Position numbers and translations under genes: made by a program. Below are positions 17,361 through 25,517 of a stretch of 45,488 nucleotides of DNA, in pieces. The stretch spans positions 1 through 45,488 of the forward strand of contig NZ_WNKY01000048.1 in the NCBI RefSeq assembly GCF_009720825.1, read 5' to 3'. The notes under the pieces are model-generated. The model was not told the DNA's origin. It did no database searches and saw only the letters and a list, made by a program, of their open reading frames with translations. Each line of letters starts with the position of its first letter. Within the stretch, counting starts at the first letter, position 1. Source of the stretch: Duganella radicis (lineage in GTDB: Bacteria; Pseudomonadota; Gammaproteobacteria; Burkholderiales; Burkholderiaceae_D).

Positions 17361-18134
17361 TTACAAAGCGCCGTAATCAATGGTCAGCGGCGCGTGGTCG
17401 GAGAATTTCTCGTCCTTGTAGATGGCCACGCTGGTGGCCTTGGCGGCGATGCCCGGGGTGGCGACGTGGTAATCGATGCGCCAGCCCACGTTCTTCGCAT
17501 AGGCCTGGCCGCGGTTGCTCCACCAGGTGTATTGCTCCTCGCGCGGGTCGAGGCCGCGGTGGACGTCGACGTAGCCCACTTCGTCGAAGATGCGGGTCAT
17601 CCATTCGCGCTCTTCCGGCAGGAAGCCGGAATTCTTCTTGTTGCCCTTCCAGTTCTTGAGGTCGATTTCCTTGTGGGCGATGTTCCAGTCGCCGCAGATC
17701 ACCACTTCGCGGCCTTCGGCGTGCAGCGCTTGCAGGTGCGGCAGGAACAGGTCCATAAAGCGGAACTTGGCTTCCTGGCGTTCCGGGCCGGACGAGCCGG
17801 ACGGGCAGTACACCGAAATCACGGTCAGATTGCCGAAATCGCAGCGCACGTAGCGGCCTTCGGCGTCAAACTCGGGCGAGCCGAAGCCGATCACCACGCG
17901 GTCCGGTTCGATCTTGCTGTAGACGCCGGTGCCGGAATAGCCTTTTTTCTCGGCGTAGTGGAAGTGGCCGTGGTAGCCGCCCGGGTTGAGGAATTCCGGC
18001 GTCATGTCCGGCGCTTGCGCCTTGAGTTCCTGCACACAGACGAAGTCGGCATCCTGCTTGGCCAGCCAGGTGAAGAAGCCCTTGGAGGCGGCGGAGCGGA
18101 TGCCATTCAGGTTGGCGGAGATGATTTTTGGCAT
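17361..18134 (-). CDS. xth: Exodeoxyribonuclease III
   Basis: DNA repair enzyme that cuts at abasic sites and removes nucleotides from 3' ends. The product is 257 residues, the normal ExoIII length, from MPKIISANLNGIRSA. Visible motifs are the metal-binding Glu in CVQELKAQ, GYSGTGVYSK, GDWNIAHKEIDLKNW, TWWSNRG and the catalytic Asp-His pair in FSDHAPLTIDY. The frame extends 26 codons upstream, but homology puts the start at 18134. It is divergent from pyrE with 76 bases between, which should hold both promoters. Confidence 0.96.
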   Translation of the reverse strand: MPKIISANLNGIRSAASKGFFTWLAKQDADFVCVQELKAQAPDMTPEFLNPGGYHGHFHYAEKKGYSGTGVYSKIEPDRVVIGFGSPEFDAEGRYVRCDFGNLTVISVYCPSGSSGPERQEAKFRFMDLFLPHLQALHAEGREVVICGDWNIAHKEIDLKNWKGNKKNSGFLPEEREWMTRIFDEVGYVDVHRGLDPREEQYTWWSNRGQAYAKNVGWRIDYHVATPGIAAKATSVAIYKDEKFSDHAPLTIDYGAL

Positions 18135-18210
18135 AGAAGATTCAGGGCAGAAAATACGGAATGCGCTAGTGTAGCGGTAAAATACCGGCACTTTAAAGAA
18201 ATGAGGCATC

Positions 18211-18888
18211 ATGATGGGTCAAACAACTTCGTTACGCCAAGAATTTATCCAGTTTTCGGTCCAGAGCGGCGTGCTGCGCTTCGGCGAGTTCACCACCAAG
18301 GCTGGTCGCCAGTCCCCGTACTTCTTCAACGCCGGCCTGTTCCATGACGGCGCCACGCTGGCGCAGGTGGCGCAGTTCTACGCGCAAACCCTGCTGGATT
18401 CCGGCGTGCAGTTCGACATGCTGTTCGGCCCGGCCTACAAGGGCATCACGCTGGCCTCGGCCACCGCTGTGGCGCTGGCCGGCAAGGGCCGCAACACCTC
18501 GTTCGCCTTCAACCGCAAGGAAGCCAAGGACCACGGCGAAGGCGGCACCATCGTCGGCGCCAAGCTGCAAGGCAAGGTCGTCATCATCGACGACGTGATC
18601 TCGGCCGGCACCTCGGTGCGCGAATCGGTGGAAATGATCCGCGCCGCCGGCGCCGAGCCATGCGCCGTGCTGATCGCGCTGGACCGCATGGAACGCGGCG
18701 GCAAGGATGGCCAGATCTCCGACCTGTCGGCGGTGCAGGAAGTGACCCAGAAATACGGCATCCCGGTAATTTCCATCGGCAACCTGGACGATCTGTTCGG
18801 CTTCCTGAATGGCGCCGGCGCCGATCCACAACTGGCACAATACAAGGACGCGGTGGCCGCTTACCGCGCGCGCTACGGCATTGTCTAA
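18211..18888 (+). CDS. pyrE: Orotate phosphoribosyltransferase
   Basis: Converts orotate and PRPP to orotidine 5'-phosphate in pyrimidine synthesis. The product is 225 residues (family about 213-225). The PRPP-binding motif is VVIIDDVISAGTSVRES, and FGPAYKGITLA and FNRKEAKDHGEGG are the substrate loop segments. Two adjacent ATGs (18211 and 18214) are possible starts. An ATGAGG sequence lies upstream as the ribosome site. It is divergent from xth. Confidence 0.97.
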   Translation: MMGQTTSLRQEFIQFSVQSGVLRFGEFTTKAGRQSPYFFNAGLFHDGATLAQVAQFYAQTLLDSGVQFDMLFGPAYKGITLASATAVALAGKGRNTSFAFNRKEAKDHGEGGTIVGAKLQGKVVIIDDVISAGTSVRESVEMIRAAGAEPCAVLIALDRMERGGKDGQISDLSAVQEVTQKYGIPVISIGNLDDLFGFLNGAGADPQLAQYKDAVAAYRARYGIV

Positions 18889-18963
18889 TTAGCCATCTTG
18901 CTAGACTTTGAAATTTCTATGGTGTAACCTTCTTGATAGCAGGAGACCAACAAAAGGCAGACC

Positions 18964-19335
18964 ATGAATATCGCAACACTCAAGGTACACGGCGACGATG
19001 AAGGCCTGGCAGACATCCGTGATGGCCTGCCGACCGAACCGCATGGCGACTGGCAGAAGGGCGACGTCAAGCCCGATGGCCGTGTGCGCATCGATTCCGG
19101 TTTTTACGTGGCCATCGGTACCGAACAGAACCCGACCGAGTTGCTGAAGCAAATCCGCTTCTACCTTGGCGAATGCAAGGCGCGCGGCATCCACTTCGAA
19201 CGCTCGGACGTGGACGCCGAACTGCGCATCTCCTTCCCGTGCGAACAGGGCGCGTCGACGCCGACGCTGGACCTGTCGCTGTCTGACATGACCATGCTGG
19301 TCGAGATGGGCATCAATCTGAGCATCACCGCTTGA
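18964..19335 (+). CDS. Small DUF4279-like protein
   Basis: A 123-residue soluble protein with no signal peptide or membrane segment. The pattern (an N-terminal KVHGDDEGLADI strand, a GDWQKGD turn, LLKQIRFYLGECKARG helix, a C-terminal LVEMGINLSITA strand) resembles DUF4279 proteins, whose role is unknown. The stop overlaps the start of the alpha/beta hydrolase (TGATG), so the two are coupled. An AGGAG-like ribosome site lies upstream. The family call is by eye and may be wrong; a real gene is supported by coupling and codon use. Confidence 0.72.
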   Translation: MNIATLKVHGDDEGLADIRDGLPTEPHGDWQKGDVKPDGRVRIDSGFYVAIGTEQNPTELLKQIRFYLGECKARGIHFERSDVDAELRISFPCEQGASTPTLDLSLSDMTMLVEMGINLSITA

Positions 19336-20180
19336 TGCGGTTTTCCGAAGACCGCCTCACCACCTTTGCCGCAGCGTGGGGCGTGCAGCGGCGCGTCCAC
19401 GTGTGGGCGCCGGAAACACCGCGCGCGGTCATCCTCGCCATTCACGGCGGCATGGCGCATGGCGGCGACTACGTCACGCCGGCGCTGTACTTCCGCCAGC
19501 GCGGCATCGCTACCGTGGCCTACGACTTGTGCGGCCATCAGGATGCACGCCGCGTCGACGTCCCCGGGTTTAACGTCTTCCTCGATGACAGCCTGCTGTT
19601 CCTGCAATGGGTGAAGCAGCAGTATCCGGGCTTGCCGATTTATGTGATGGGCCATTCGATGGGCGCGCTGATCGCGACCCATCTGGCGCTCGGCCACTTC
19701 GCCGGCGAGACCGCGATCAAGGGCTATATCCTGTCTTCGCCGTACTACGTGAATGCGATCAAGGTATCGCCGGTGCTGCTGGCGCTGGCCGGCGTGCTGG
19801 GCGCACTGGTCCCGCGCATGAAGGTGCCGCTGGAATCGCTGACGCACCAGCTCACGCACGACAGCAGCATCACCGCCCGCCATTACGACGATGAGCGTGA
19901 CGGCATCCGCGCCACCGAAATCACGGTCCGCTTCGGCAACGCGCTGACTGGCGCGCAGCAAGGCCTGGCCGCGCGCATGCCGTCGTGGACCCAGCCGCTG
20001 TTTGCCGTGGTGGCCGGCGACGACAAGCTGGCCGACGCCAATGCGGCCGAGGCGATGTTGAAGTCAGTGCCCTCGTCGCTGCTGACCTGCCATCGCTATC
20101 CGCAAAACTTCCATGAAAACTTCAACGAGCTGAATCGCGAAGAAATCTTCGCCGACATCCTCGCGTGGATGGCGCGCTAA
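19335..20180 (+). CDS. Alpha/beta hydrolase, monoacylglycerol-lipase-like
   Basis: A 281-residue serine hydrolase. The nucleophile is Ser108 in VMGHSMGALIATH; the oxyanion loop is AIHGGMAHGGDY. The acid is probably the Asp in VAGDDKLAD and the base the His in YPQNFHENFNE. The layout resembles lysophospholipase/monoacylglycerol lipase (PldB/serine aminopeptidase S33) members. No signal peptide is seen, so it should be cytoplasmic. The ATG at 19335 overlaps the upstream stop; a TTG one codon earlier is not needed. Its substrate is unknown; the coupled DUF4279-like gene is the only clue. Confidence 0.88.
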   Translation: MRFSEDRLTTFAAAWGVQRRVHVWAPETPRAVILAIHGGMAHGGDYVTPALYFRQRGIATVAYDLCGHQDARRVDVPGFNVFLDDSLLFLQWVKQQYPGLPIYVMGHSMGALIATHLALGHFAGETAIKGYILSSPYYVNAIKVSPVLLALAGVLGALVPRMKVPLESLTHQLTHDSSITARHYDDERDGIRATEITVRFGNALTGAQQGLAARMPSWTQPLFAVVAGDDKLADANAAEAMLKSVPSSLLTCHRYPQNFHENFNELNREEIFADILAWMAR

Positions 20181-20296
20181 TCCGGTTTTCACGACGCTTA
20201 TCCGGCGTGCCGCGCGCTTGTCGCAGCGTTCACACGGCGTGCGCTTGCAGGTGCACAGTAGCGCTCATGACATCCCGTCATACTCTTGGAGATAAC

Positions 20297-20860
20297 ATGA
20301 AAACGAAAATCTTGAGCGTCGTGCTGCTGGCGGCGGCCCTGTGCGGTTCGGTCCATGCCGCCCGGGTCGAAGGATGGATACTTTCCGGCGCGCGTGCCGG
20401 TTCTTATGAAATCGGCGAAGATGCCGGCGAGAGCCGCAGCAACAAGATGTCGCGCTTTATCCGCTACACCGGCGGCGACGCCTCGTCCTTTGGCACCTTG
20501 ATGCAGCAAATCTCGGCCAAGAACTATCAGGGCAAGCGCGTACGCTTTCAGGCCATAGTCAAGACGCGCGATGTCAGCAGCTGGGCCGGTTTGTGGATGA
20601 GCGCATTGCGTTCGCGCGATGAACGCCCGGATGCGTTCTACAACAGCCAGGACAAGCCCATTGCCGGCACCACCGACTGGCAACTGCGCAGCGTCACGCT
20701 GGACATTCCTGAAGATGCGACCGTGCTGAACTTCGGCGTGATTAATGCCGGCAAAGGACAGGTGTGGATAGACGAGCTGTCGCTGGAGGTGGTCGGCAAG
20801 GATGTGCCGGTGGACGTCATGCCGGGCCGCTCTGTACCAGCGGAGGCGCCGACGCTATGA
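20297..20860 (+). CDS. Exported beta-sandwich protein, twin copy A
   Basis: A 187-residue protein with a signal peptide (ILSVVLLAAALCGSVHA). The mature part is a single beta-rich domain with FGTLMQQISAKNYQGKRVRF, TRDVSSWAGLWM, GTTDWQLRSVTLDIP and GQVWIDELSLEVV. This domain pattern occurs in exported proteins, often next to regulators, and looks like a carbohydrate-binding-type jelly roll; no ligand is known. GGAGAT precedes the ATG. The next gene is a close paralogue, overlapping by ATGA, and both are coupled to a LytS/LytTR system. A link to sensing is inference. Confidence 0.85.
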   Translation: MKTKILSVVLLAAALCGSVHAARVEGWILSGARAGSYEIGEDAGESRSNKMSRFIRYTGGDASSFGTLMQQISAKNYQGKRVRFQAIVKTRDVSSWAGLWMSALRSRDERPDAFYNSQDKPIAGTTDWQLRSVTLDIPEDATVLNFGVINAGKGQVWIDELSLEVVGKDVPVDVMPGRSVPAEAPTL

Positions 20861-21426
20861 GGCCGCTGCACGTCATCGCCGCCGCGCTGGCCGCCACTTC
20901 CTTGTGGGTGGTGGCGGCGGAATCGGTCGGCAAGCTGCCGCCGCCGTGGTTTGTCTCGGGCGACCACGCCACGTCCTACGTGGCCGGGATCGACAACGTG
21001 GAAACCATCAGCGGCAAGGGCGCCAAGTTCCTGCGCTATGCGCAGGGCGAGGACAAGGGATTCGGCTCGCTGGTGCAGGTGATTTCGGCGCAGCGCTACC
21101 TCGGCCAACGGGTGCGCTTCCGCGCCATGATCAAGACGCGCGATGTCAGCAACTGGGCCGGCCTGTGGATGCAGGTGCAGGCGCAGAAGCGGCCCAACGG
21201 CGCGTTCTACAACAGCAGCGACCAGCCGATCAAGGGCAGCACTGCGTGGCAGGTGCGCAGCGTGACGCTGGACGTGCCGGAAGATGGCACCACCATCTCC
21301 TTCGGCGTGATCAACTCCGGCAGTGGCCAGGTGTGGATCGATGAACTGTCGTTTGATGTGGTGGACAAGAGCGTGCCGGTGGACGTGATGCCGGCTTCGC
21401 GCCTGCCGGAGAAGCCGGTTCTATGA
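20857..21426 (+). CDS. Exported beta-sandwich protein, twin copy B
   Basis: A 189-residue paralogue of copy A with the same segments: FGSLVQVISAQRYLGQRVRF, TRDVSNWAGLWMQVQ, STAWQVRSVTLDVP, GQVWIDELSFDVV, and the same PVDVMP tail. The N-terminus (LHVIAAALAATSLWVVAAES) is a signal peptide. The start overlaps the copy A stop; GGAGG lies ten bases upstream. The stop overlaps the ATGATG start of the sensor kinase gene, so all four genes form one translationally linked operon. Confidence 0.85.
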   Translation: MRPLHVIAAALAATSLWVVAAESVGKLPPPWFVSGDHATSYVAGIDNVETISGKGAKFLRYAQGEDKGFGSLVQVISAQRYLGQRVRFRAMIKTRDVSNWAGLWMQVQAQKRPNGAFYNSSDQPIKGSTAWQVRSVTLDVPEDGTTISFGVINSGSGQVWIDELSFDVVDKSVPVDVMPASRLPEKPVL

Positions 21427-22619
21427 TGACGCTGGCGCCATGGCGTGAAGTCCGCAGCGGCGGCCGCAACGGCATCGGCGCAGACAGCGGCGATGGTGGC
21501 GGCGGCGCCGGCACCGGCACCGGCACCGGCACCGGCACCGACGGTAGCAGCGGCAGCGATGGCTTCGGCGGCGTCGGCACCGGTATTGGCATTGGCGGCG
21601 CGCCGGCCGCGTTTAGGCGCGTGGCCGCATGCTCGCCACGCCAGTGGGCGCTGAGCGCAGCGGTGATCGCCGCCGGCGCGTTGATAGCGCTTGAGTTGCG
21701 CGCCTACACCTGGCTGGCGCTGTTCACCGCCTTGCTGCTGCCACTGGGCGCGCTCGCCGCCTTGCTGTTGCTGATGCAGCGCCGAGCCATCGCGCGCAGC
21801 TGGCCTGCGTTGTGGGCCGGGCTGCTGGCGCTGGCGCCCGCCGGCGTGACGGCGGCCGGTTGGATCTATGTGGTGGGCTTGTCGTGGATAGGTATCGCAC
21901 CACTGAACGAAGCGCAGGTGATGGCGGTGGAAGCGCTGCTCATGCTGACGCTGTTTGTGCTGCCGCTATGGATGGCGCAACACCGCGCGCGCACCCTGCA
22001 CATCGCCCAGTTGTCGCAGGCGGCGTTGGCGGCGGACCTGAAAGCCTTGCAGGCGCAGATCGAACCGCACTTCCTGTACAACACCCTGGCCAACACCCGC
22101 TATCTGGTGCGCCACGATCCCGAGCGCGCCAGCGGCATGCTGGACCGCCTGATCGCGTATTTGCGCAGCGCCTTGCCGGACCTGCGCAACCCCATGTCCA
22201 CACTGGGCCGCGAATGCGAACTCGCCGCGCATTACCTGGAGCTGATGGCCATGCGCTACGGCGAGCGCCTCAGCATCGAGGTAGCGTGCGACGAAGAACT
22301 GCACGATCTGGCCTTGCCGCCGCTGATGCTGATGCCGCTGGTGGAGAACGCCGTGCAGCACGGCGTCGAACCGCATGCCGGCGCGGTGACGGTGTCAGTC
22401 TCCGCGCGCCGCGAAGGTGATAGGGTGTTGGTTACTGTACGCGACAATGGCGCAGGCATCGGCAACACGGTGCTGGGCAGCGGCGTCGGGTTGCGCAACG
22501 TGCGACAGCGGCTGGAGGTGTTGTACGGCAGCGCTGCCAGCCTGAGTTTGCGCATCGGCCCCGATGGCTGGACCGTCGCTGAACTGAACCTGCCGTTTTC
22601 CCGTCTGGAGCCCGCATGA
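21423..22619 (+). CDS. LytS-type sensor histidine kinase with Gly/Thr-rich N-terminus
   Basis: A 398-residue membrane kinase. Residues about 12-60 are cytoplasmic low complexity, including a Gly-Thr run at 30-39. About four membrane segments follow (about 72-190), then the His_kinase domain with His216 in QIEPHFLYNTLANTRYLVRH and the ATPase parts LMPLVENAVQHGVEP and VRDNGAGIG/GVGLRNVRQRL. The histidine context is the LytS/YehU class. It overlaps copy B upstream and the LytTR regulator downstream (ATGA). No periplasmic sensor domain of note is present, so the signal could come through the membrane part or the twin exported proteins; that is inference. Confidence 0.92.
   Translation: MMTLAPWREVRSGGRNGIGADSGDGGGGAGTGTGTGTGTDGSSGSDGFGGVGTGIGIGGAPAAFRRVAACSPRQWALSAAVIAAGALIALELRAYTWLALFTALLLPLGALAALLLLMQRRAIARSWPALWAGLLALAPAGVTAAGWIYVVGLSWIGIAPLNEAQVMAVEALLMLTLFVLPLWMAQHRARTLHIAQLSQAALAADLKALQAQIEPHFLYNTLANTRYLVRHDPERASGMLDRLIAYLRSALPDLRNPMSTLGRECELAAHYLELMAMRYGERLSIEVACDEELHDLALPPLMLMPLVENAVQHGVEPHAGAVTVSVSARREGDRVLVTVRDNGAGIGNTVLGSGVGLRNVRQRLEVLYGSAASLSLRIGPDGWTVAELNLPFSRLEPA
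21510..21539 (+). repeat. Five tandem GGCACC hexamers inside the kinase gene
   Basis: GGCACC is repeated five times without error and encodes the Gly-Thr run at residues 30-39 of the LytS-type kinase. Each unit adds two residues, so copy-number changes would alter length and not frame. Confidence 0.95.
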
Positions 22620-23356
22620 CCCACGTTCCCCGCATCCTGATCGCAGACGACGAACCGCTGCTACGCGCCGAACTGGAAGCGGCGCTGGCCGCTCTCTGGC
22701 CGGAAGCGCAACTGGTGGCTTCGGCCGGCGATGGCATCGAGGCGCTGCGCCTGGCGCGCGAGCTGGAGCCGGACATCGCCTTCCTCGACATCCGCATGCC
22801 GGGCCTGAACGGGCTGGAAGTGGCGCGCACTTTCGGTTCGCGCACGCACGTGGTATTTGTGACGGCGTATCAGGAGCACGCGCTGGCGGCCTTTGACGAA
22901 GGCGCCATCGACTATCTGCTTAAGCCACTCGACACGGCACGCCTGGCGCGCGCCATCGAACGCCTGCGCAACCGCATCGGCACGCCGCCGCCCGATCTGG
23001 CGCGGCTGGTGCAGCAACTGGCGCCGAAGAAGGCACCCGCATGGCTACAGGCCAGCGTGGGCAATACCATCCACTTCATCGATTTGAATGAGGTGATCTA
23101 CTTCGGTTCGGAGCTCAAGTACACACGCGTCGTTACCGACCAGATGGAGGCGCATATCCGCACACCCTTGAAGGAGCTGGCGGGGGAACTGGAGGATGCC
23201 GGTTTCTGGCAAATCCATCGCGGCTTCCTGGTGGCGGTCAAGCGCATCGCCGCCGTGAACCGGGATGCGGATGGTGCGTTGTGGCTTAGCCTGCGCGGCC
23301 ACGCATCGCGCCTGCCGGTAAGCCAGCGCTTCCAGCATCGCTTCAAGGGCATGTAG
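22616..23356 (+). CDS. LytTR-family response regulator
   Basis: A 246-residue regulator with a receiver domain (Asp58 in IAFLDIRMPGLNGLEV, acid pocket ADDEP, Lys in IDYLLKPLD) and a C-terminal LytTR DNA-binding domain (about 140-246; VIYFGSELKYTRVVT, FWQIHRGFLVAVKRI). It should be phosphorylated by the kinase just upstream, with which it overlaps by four bases. LytTR regulators bind pairs of short direct repeats; the obvious candidate target is the operon's own upstream region (20181-20296), but no convincing site was found there. Confidence 0.95.
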   Translation: MTHVPRILIADDEPLLRAELEAALAALWPEAQLVASAGDGIEALRLARELEPDIAFLDIRMPGLNGLEVARTFGSRTHVVFVTAYQEHALAAFDEGAIDYLLKPLDTARLARAIERLRNRIGTPPPDLARLVQQLAPKKAPAWLQASVGNTIHFIDLNEVIYFGSELKYTRVVTDQMEAHIRTPLKELAGELEDAGFWQIHRGFLVAVKRIAAVNRDADGALWLSLRGHASRLPVSQRFQHRFKGM

Positions 23357-23359
23357 CGA

Positions 23360-24649
23360 CTATAGCGTAATCGTGAAGCGCGCGCCACCCAGTGGGGAGT
23401 CATCAATGGCAATGGCGCCGCCGTGCAGGCGGATCGCCTTGGCGCTGATGGCCAGTCCCAGTCCGTAGCCGCCGGCTGCGTGATCCTGTTCGCGCGTCAG
23501 CCGGTGGAATGGTTCGAATACCTGCTCGCGCGCCTCTGGTGGAATGCCGGGACCATCGTCTTCAATCACAATGATCAGCTGCGTGCCGCGCGCGGCCGAC
23601 AGCGCAATGCGTGATCGCGCGTACTTGGCGGCGTTGCCGAGCAGGTTGTTGATGGCGCGCGCCAACAGGCGCGGGTCACCTTGCAGTTCGCCCAGGTCGC
23701 CGGCGATGTCGGCAATGAAATGCTGAGTGCCGGGCGGCGTGCATGTTCGCAGCAGCGGCTCCAACGCAAATGGCTTGCGCTGCATGTCCTGCGCGTGGTC
23801 GAGCTGCGTCAGGCTGAGTAGTTCGTCCACCAGTGTTTTCAGCTCGCCGAGATCCATTTCCATTGCCTCAAGGCGCTTGCACAGCGCCGCATCGTCGTCG
23901 GCGTGGCGCTCGCGCAGCAGCTCCATGCCGAACTCCAGCCGCGCGATCGGCGTACGCAATTCATGCGATACCGAATGCAGCAGGTGCTTGCGCGCCTCCA
24001 GCAGCGCACCGATGCGCCCGGCCATGTCGTTGATGCGGCCCGCCAGTGGCGCGATGCCGGTGCCGCCAGCCACGCTGGCGCGCGCCGACAAGTCGCCGCT
24101 GCCGAAATCGTCCGCCATCTGTGACAGCGCCTGAATGTCGCGCCAGTGCACGCGCGCCCACCAGCCTATCGGCACCAGCAGGAACAGCGCGATCATGACA
24201 AAGCGGATCACCTCCATGCCCAGCGCTTCGCTGATGTCGATCGGCAGGCGCTGGGCGTGGATGACGTCGTCTTCGCTGCCGATGTACCGTGCGCCTTCGA
24301 TGTCAACCCGGCGGTAGAAAGCCTTGCCCGCTACGTCGATCACAACCTCGCCGTGCAACAGCGCGTCACGCTGGCCGGAGGGCAGGGCTACCAGCGCCGC
24401 TTGCAACGGTAACAGCTCCAGTGTGATATTGGAGACTTCACGTACTTTGTTCAGGCGCGGCAGCCATTCGTCGGCGGGCGCCTGATCGATGTATTGCTCC
24501 AGCAGGAAGATCTGGCCGGCGGCTTGGCGGCGCGCGATCTGCTCCAGCGGGTCGCCGGACAGCAGGCGGAAGCACAGGTAGATGGCGCCGCTGGCGAACG
24601 TCATCGCCAGCACCACCAGCAGCGCAAAGCGTCTGAAGATGCGGTTCAT
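23360..24649 (-). CDS. RstB-like sensor histidine kinase
   Basis: A 429-residue kinase with a first membrane segment at about 8-30, a periplasmic part of about 115 residues (about 31-146), a second membrane segment at about 147-164, a HAMP domain (ALSQMADDFGSGDLSARA), His229 in HSVSHELRTPIARLEF, and the ATPase boxes NNLLGNAAKYA, IEDDGPGIP and GYGLGLAISAKAI. Architecture and its partner resemble RstB of the RstAB system. The start at 24649 overlaps the regulator's stop by four bases (the frame is open further upstream but that would run into the regulator gene). It is convergent with the LytTR gene, with only three bases between stops. Confidence 0.92.
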   Translation of the reverse strand: MNRIFRRFALLVVLAMTFASGAIYLCFRLLSGDPLEQIARRQAAGQIFLLEQYIDQAPADEWLPRLNKVREVSNITLELLPLQAALVALPSGQRDALLHGEVVIDVAGKAFYRRVDIEGARYIGSEDDVIHAQRLPIDISEALGMEVIRFVMIALFLLVPIGWWARVHWRDIQALSQMADDFGSGDLSARASVAGGTGIAPLAGRINDMAGRIGALLEARKHLLHSVSHELRTPIARLEFGMELLRERHADDDAALCKRLEAMEMDLGELKTLVDELLSLTQLDHAQDMQRKPFALEPLLRTCTPPGTQHFIADIAGDLGELQGDPRLLARAINNLLGNAAKYARSRIALSAARGTQLIIVIEDDGPGIPPEAREQVFEPFHRLTREQDHAAGGYGLGLAISAKAIRLHGGAIAIDDSPLGGARFTITL

Positions 24650-25323
24650 TCCCACGCCGAGGGGCTGAACAGATAACCTTCGCCCCACACCGTCTTGATA
24701 CGTTCCGTGCCGCCATCGCCGAACTTGCGGCGCAGGCGCGAGATGCAATTGTCGATGCTGCGATCCAGTCCGTCGAATTCAATGCCGCGCATTTTTACCA
24801 GAATGTCGTTGCGCGACATGACCTTGCCGGAGGCATCGGCAAGGATGAGGAACAGTTTGAATTCAGTGCTGTTCATCGGCACCTCCTGCGTGCGCCAGTA
24901 GACTGCCCGGTTTTCGCGCGAGATGCGCAACTGACCGATGACGATATCGCTACTGGCCGCGCTGCTGCCGCGCCGCTGCAATGCGCGCAGGCGGGCCAGC
25001 AATACGCGTGGCTGTACCGGCTTGTTAACGTAATCATCGGCGCCTTGTTCAAGGCCGGAGACTTCGTCGAAGCTGTCTTCGCGCGCGGTGAGGATGAGTA
25101 TAGGCACGGCACTCAGCTGGCGCAGTTGACGGCACACTACCAGACCGTCGGTGCCGGGCAGCGTCAGGTCGAGGATGACGATATCGGGTTGCGTGTCGCG
25201 GAAGCGGTCCAGCGCAAGGTCGCCACGGCCAACCACGTCGACCCGGTAGTCGTAGCAGTCCAGGTACTCCTTGACCAGCGCGGCCAGCCGCGTATCGTCC
25301 TCCACCAGCATCACACGCTGCAT
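24646..25323 (-). CDS. OmpR-family response regulator, RstA-like
   Basis: A 225-residue regulator with a receiver domain (Asp52 in IVILDLTLPGTDG, acid pocket VEDD, YVNKPVQPRVLLARL) and a C-terminal winged helix (STEFKLFLILADASGKVMSR, RSIDNCISRLRRKFGD, IKTVWGEGYLFS). AGGAGA precedes the ATG. It is the first gene of a two-gene operon with the RstB-like kinase and is divergent from an outer-membrane gene module. A cluster of TACA boxes in the shared upstream region is the likely binding site. Confidence 0.95.
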   Translation of the reverse strand: MQRVMLVEDDTRLAALVKEYLDCYDYRVDVVGRGDLALDRFRDTQPDIVILDLTLPGTDGLVVCRQLRQLSAVPILILTAREDSFDEVSGLEQGADDYVNKPVQPRVLLARLRALQRRGSSAASSDIVIGQLRISRENRAVYWRTQEVPMNSTEFKLFLILADASGKVMSRNDILVKMRGIEFDGLDRSIDNCISRLRRKFGDGGTERIKTVWGEGYLFSPSAWE

Positions 25324-25391
25324 CGCATCTCCTGTTTTGGACTGTTATTGTAGTGGAGCGCGCGACAGAAGTGGTGTTTTCGACAATCAGG

Positions 25392-25437
25392 TACATCCGC
25401 GTACACTTTTTATACAAATGCGGCCTACAAATTGCGG
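25392..25437. promoter_or_regulatory. Cluster of four TACA boxes, RstA-box-like
   Basis: TACATCCGCGTACA at 25392-25405 matches both arms of the E. coli RstA box (TACATNTNGTTACA, recalled). Two further boxes follow, TACAAATGCGG at 25413 and TACAAATTGCGG at 25426. The starts are spaced 10, 11 and 13 bases apart, roughly one helix turn, as expected for tandem OmpR-family dimers. The cluster lies between the regulator gene and the outer-membrane gene, about 69 and 81 bases from their starts. Confidence 0.6.
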
Positions 25438-25517
25438 ACAATTCTGCGACAGATAACGGCGGATTCCGGCGTGGCGTCTTCTTACCATGGAGGCTCTTAC
25501 ATCAACCGGAATCCGAC

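Noticed and set aside
20267..20281. Inverted repeat ATGAC-ATCCC-GTCAT before the twin beta-sandwich genes as a LytTR site
   Set aside because: LytTR regulators bind direct repeats; this is a short 5-bp palindrome next to the ribosome site and could occur by chance.
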